NCBI GenBank assembly: GCA_900543605.1 | Contig: UQSK01000003.1 | Location: forward strand, 1-64,000 | Source of the DNA: an uncultured Collinsella sp. | GTDB taxonomy: Bacteria > Actinomycetota > Coriobacteriia > Coriobacteriales > Coriobacteriaceae | Length of the DNA stretch: 64,000 nt | Direction of reading: 5' to 3' | In this document: piece after piece, positions 62,456 through 64,000 of the stretch | Layout of the letters: every line of letters starts with the position of its first letter | How positions within the stretch are numbered: position 1 is the first letter of the stretch | Program-made: the position numbers and the translations under genes | The notes under the pieces: generated by a model | Database searches by the model: none | Seen by the model: only the letters and a program-made list of their open reading frames with translations | What the model was told of the DNA's origin: nothing

Positions 62456-63835
62456 CTAATGCACAAACATGCGCACGAACTTGTGCTTCCAGCTTGCGTA
62501 GGGCGCATACCGAAACGGCACGTCCAGCCAGGTTGCCTTGTTCACGATACTCTTCTTGTGGCTAAACGTATCGAAGCTCTCGCGTCCATGGTACTGCCCC
62601 ATACCGCTCGCGCCCATGCCGCCAAAGCCCATATGGCTCGTAGCCAAGTGCATGATCGTGTCGTTGACACAGCCACCGCCAAATGGCACGTAACGCACAA
62701 AGCGCTGCTGAACTGCGCGATCCTGGCTAAAGATATACAGAGCCAGCGGCGTCGGACGATCCGTAATAAACGCTTCGGCCTCGTCTAGGCTCTCAAACGT
62801 CAGCACCGGCAAGATGGGACCGAAGATCTCCTCCTGCATCACGGCGTCATCGGGGGTCACGCCGTCCAAAATCGTCGGCTCGATCTTCAGCGAAGTCTCC
62901 CGCGCGGTGCCTCCAAGCACGACCTTATCGGGATCGATCAGCCCGCGCACGCGCGCAAAATGCTTGGCGTTGACGATATGCCCGTAATCCTCGTTATCGA
63001 GCGGATGCTCGCCAAACATACGGCGGACCTCTTCCTTGATGAGGCCCAGCAGCTCGTCGTGCACGCGCGTATCGACCAGCAGATAGTCGGGCGCTACACA
63101 GGTCTGGCCCACGTTGAGCCATTTACCAAATGCGATGCGGCGTGCCGCGACCTTCAAGTTTGCCGTCGCATCTACGATGCAGGGACTCTTTCCGCCCAGC
63201 TCAAGCGTCACGGGCGTAAGGTTTTCACTTGCGCGCTCCATGACGAGCTTGCCGACCGGAACGCTACCGGTAAAGAAGATCTTGTCCCAGCATTCATCGA
63301 GCAGCGCTTCGTTCTCGGCGCGCCCGCCCTCGACAACCGTCACCAGGCGCGGATCAAATGCCTCCTCACAGATTTGCTTGAGCACCGCGCTCGAAGCCGG
63401 CGCATAGGCGCTCGGCTTGATGACCACGGTATTGCCTGCGGCAAGGGCGCCAGCTAGCGGCTCGAGCGTTAGCAAAAACGGATAGTTCCAGGGCGCCATG
63501 ATGAGCGTGACGCCATAGGGCACAGCTTGCGTTTTGCACACGCTCACGGCATTAGCGAGGTCACACGGACGCAGGCGCGGACGACTCCATCGAGCCACAT
63601 GAGCGATCTGATGACGAATCTCGGAAAGCGACGTGCCGATCTCGCACATATACGCCTCGTCATGTGACTTACCCAAATCGGTCTTGAGCGCATGGGCGAT
63701 ATCGACCTCGTGCGCACGAACCGCATCGCGTAAACTCACGAGCGCGCGACGTCGAGCATCGACATCAAACGTGGCGTGCGTCTTAAAGTAGGCGCGCTGA
63801 TCGCCGACGATGCGCGCAATTTCCTCGGTGTTCAT
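62456..63835 (-). CDS. Aldehyde dehydrogenase (class 3-like)
   Basis: A 459-residue NAD(P)-dependent aldehyde dehydrogenase oxidising aldehydes to acids. Key motifs: MAPWNYPF (113-120), FFTGS, general base Glu212 in LELGGKSP and nucleophile Cys246 in GQTCVAPD. The C-terminal SHMGFGGMGASGMGQYHG and the short length fit class 3 ALDH, which act on medium and long chain or aromatic aldehydes. It starts eight bases after the iron alcohol dehydrogenase stop, so alcohol and aldehyde oxidation (or the reverse) are coupled. Confidence 0.92.
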   Translation of the reverse strand: MNTEEIARIVGDQRAYFKTHATFDVDARRRALVSLRDAVRAHEVDIAHALKTDLGKSHDEAYMCEIGTSLSEIRHQIAHVARWSRPRLRPCDLANAVSVCKTQAVPYGVTLIMAPWNYPFLLTLEPLAGALAAGNTVVIKPSAYAPASSAVLKQICEEAFDPRLVTVVEGGRAENEALLDECWDKIFFTGSVPVGKLVMERASENLTPVTLELGGKSPCIVDATANLKVAARRIAFGKWLNVGQTCVAPDYLLVDTRVHDELLGLIKEEVRRMFGEHPLDNEDYGHIVNAKHFARVRGLIDPDKVVLGGTARETSLKIEPTILDGVTPDDAVMQEEIFGPILPVLTFESLDEAEAFITDRPTPLALYIFSQDRAVQQRFVRYVPFGGGCVNDTIMHLATSHMGFGGMGASGMGQYHGRESFDTFSHKKSIVNKATWLDVPFRYAPYASWKHKFVRMFVH

Positions 63836-63843
63836 GGACCCTC

Positions 63844-64000
63844 CTAATTCTCGTCCTCAAACATACCACCTGCAACGACTTCGTACATATGCTCGAGCTC
63901 CAAGCGGTCCATTAGAAGCGGAACGGGGTATAGCGGATTGGCCTCGGCATCGGCATGCGCCGCCATCTCGGGAATGTCAGAGCGGCGAATGCCCAAGACA
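63844..64000 (-). CDS. Iron-containing alcohol dehydrogenase, C-terminal part
   Basis: The last 51 residues of a gene cut by the right edge. RRSDIPEMAAHADAEANPL followed by PLLMDRLELEHMYEVV matches the C-terminus of iron-containing (type III) alcohol dehydrogenases, where a His-Ala-Asp or Asp-x-x-x-NP segment precedes the final helix. Upstream partner of the aldehyde dehydrogenase. Confidence 0.7.
   Translation of the reverse strand, partial: VLGIRRSDIPEMAAHADAEANPLYPVPLLMDRLELEHMYEVVAGGMFEDEN

Overview
The window is a GC-rich bacterial chromosome segment with dense, mostly vertically ordered genes. The gene content (infC-rpmI-rplT, a Rel protein, a RecJ fused to a RecQ-like helicase, a clostridial-type PurL, a Liv ABC system, an LAxTG-type sortase signal, a DUF3516 helicase) points to a gut Coriobacteriia member (Actinomycetota), most like Collinsella. 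That assignment is inference from gene style; no rRNA gene is in view.

Layout. 0-2.1 kb: the translation operon infC-rpmI-rplT on the minus strand, with an attenuator-like leader and an apparent AUA start for IF3, then a tRNA-Leu(CAA) whose 3' end and terminator are duplicated 184 bp away. 2.1-11.4 kb: transglutaminase-like protein, class II aldolase, metallo-hydrolase, Rel and a RecJ-helicase fusion, all minus. 11.6-14.2 kb: BASS transporter, DUF4931/GalT-like protein and CutC. 14.3-20.7 kb: a complete branched-chain amino-acid ABC transporter with two paralogous binding proteins. 20.9-30.3 kb: homoserine dehydrogenase, CPA2 antiporter, PurL, EamA transporter, diguanylate cyclase. 30.4-37.3 kb: KdgT-type permease, AzlCD, HD hydrolase, and a three-gene set (FAD oxidase, EtfB, ferredoxin-EtfA) with the architecture of an electron-confurcating lactate dehydrogenase. 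37.5-40.8 kb: five small secreted or membrane proteins, one with an LAQTG sortase signal.

41.6-47.3 kb is the most system-like accessory block: a TerB_N/TerB_C protein, a BrxD-like (DUF2791) ATPase and an Lhr/BrxHI-like helicase, tightly packed behind their own extended -10 promoter. BREX hallmark genes (PglZ, methylase, BrxL) are absent, so this looks like a stand-alone TerB-BrxD-helicase DNA-processing or defence module. It is followed by a lower-GC block (47.3-49.2 kb) with an MFS exporter and a translationally coupled 67-residue protein, probably acquired.

49.3-64 kb: spermidine-synthase-like protein and a bacterial Elp3, an XRE/DUF4097 envelope pair, a SAM methyltransferase, TrmB, a DUF3516 helicase, a DUF2130 coiled-coil nuclease-like protein, a metallophosphoesterase-small acidic protein-HIRAN cluster, a 27-residue candidate type I toxin, and an aldehyde dehydrogenase behind an iron alcohol dehydrogenase cut by the right edge.

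Intergenic DNA is unusually rich in long palindromes. Two share a GGGACAGG core but have unrelated arms, and others look related or form tandem repeats; these are reported separately.
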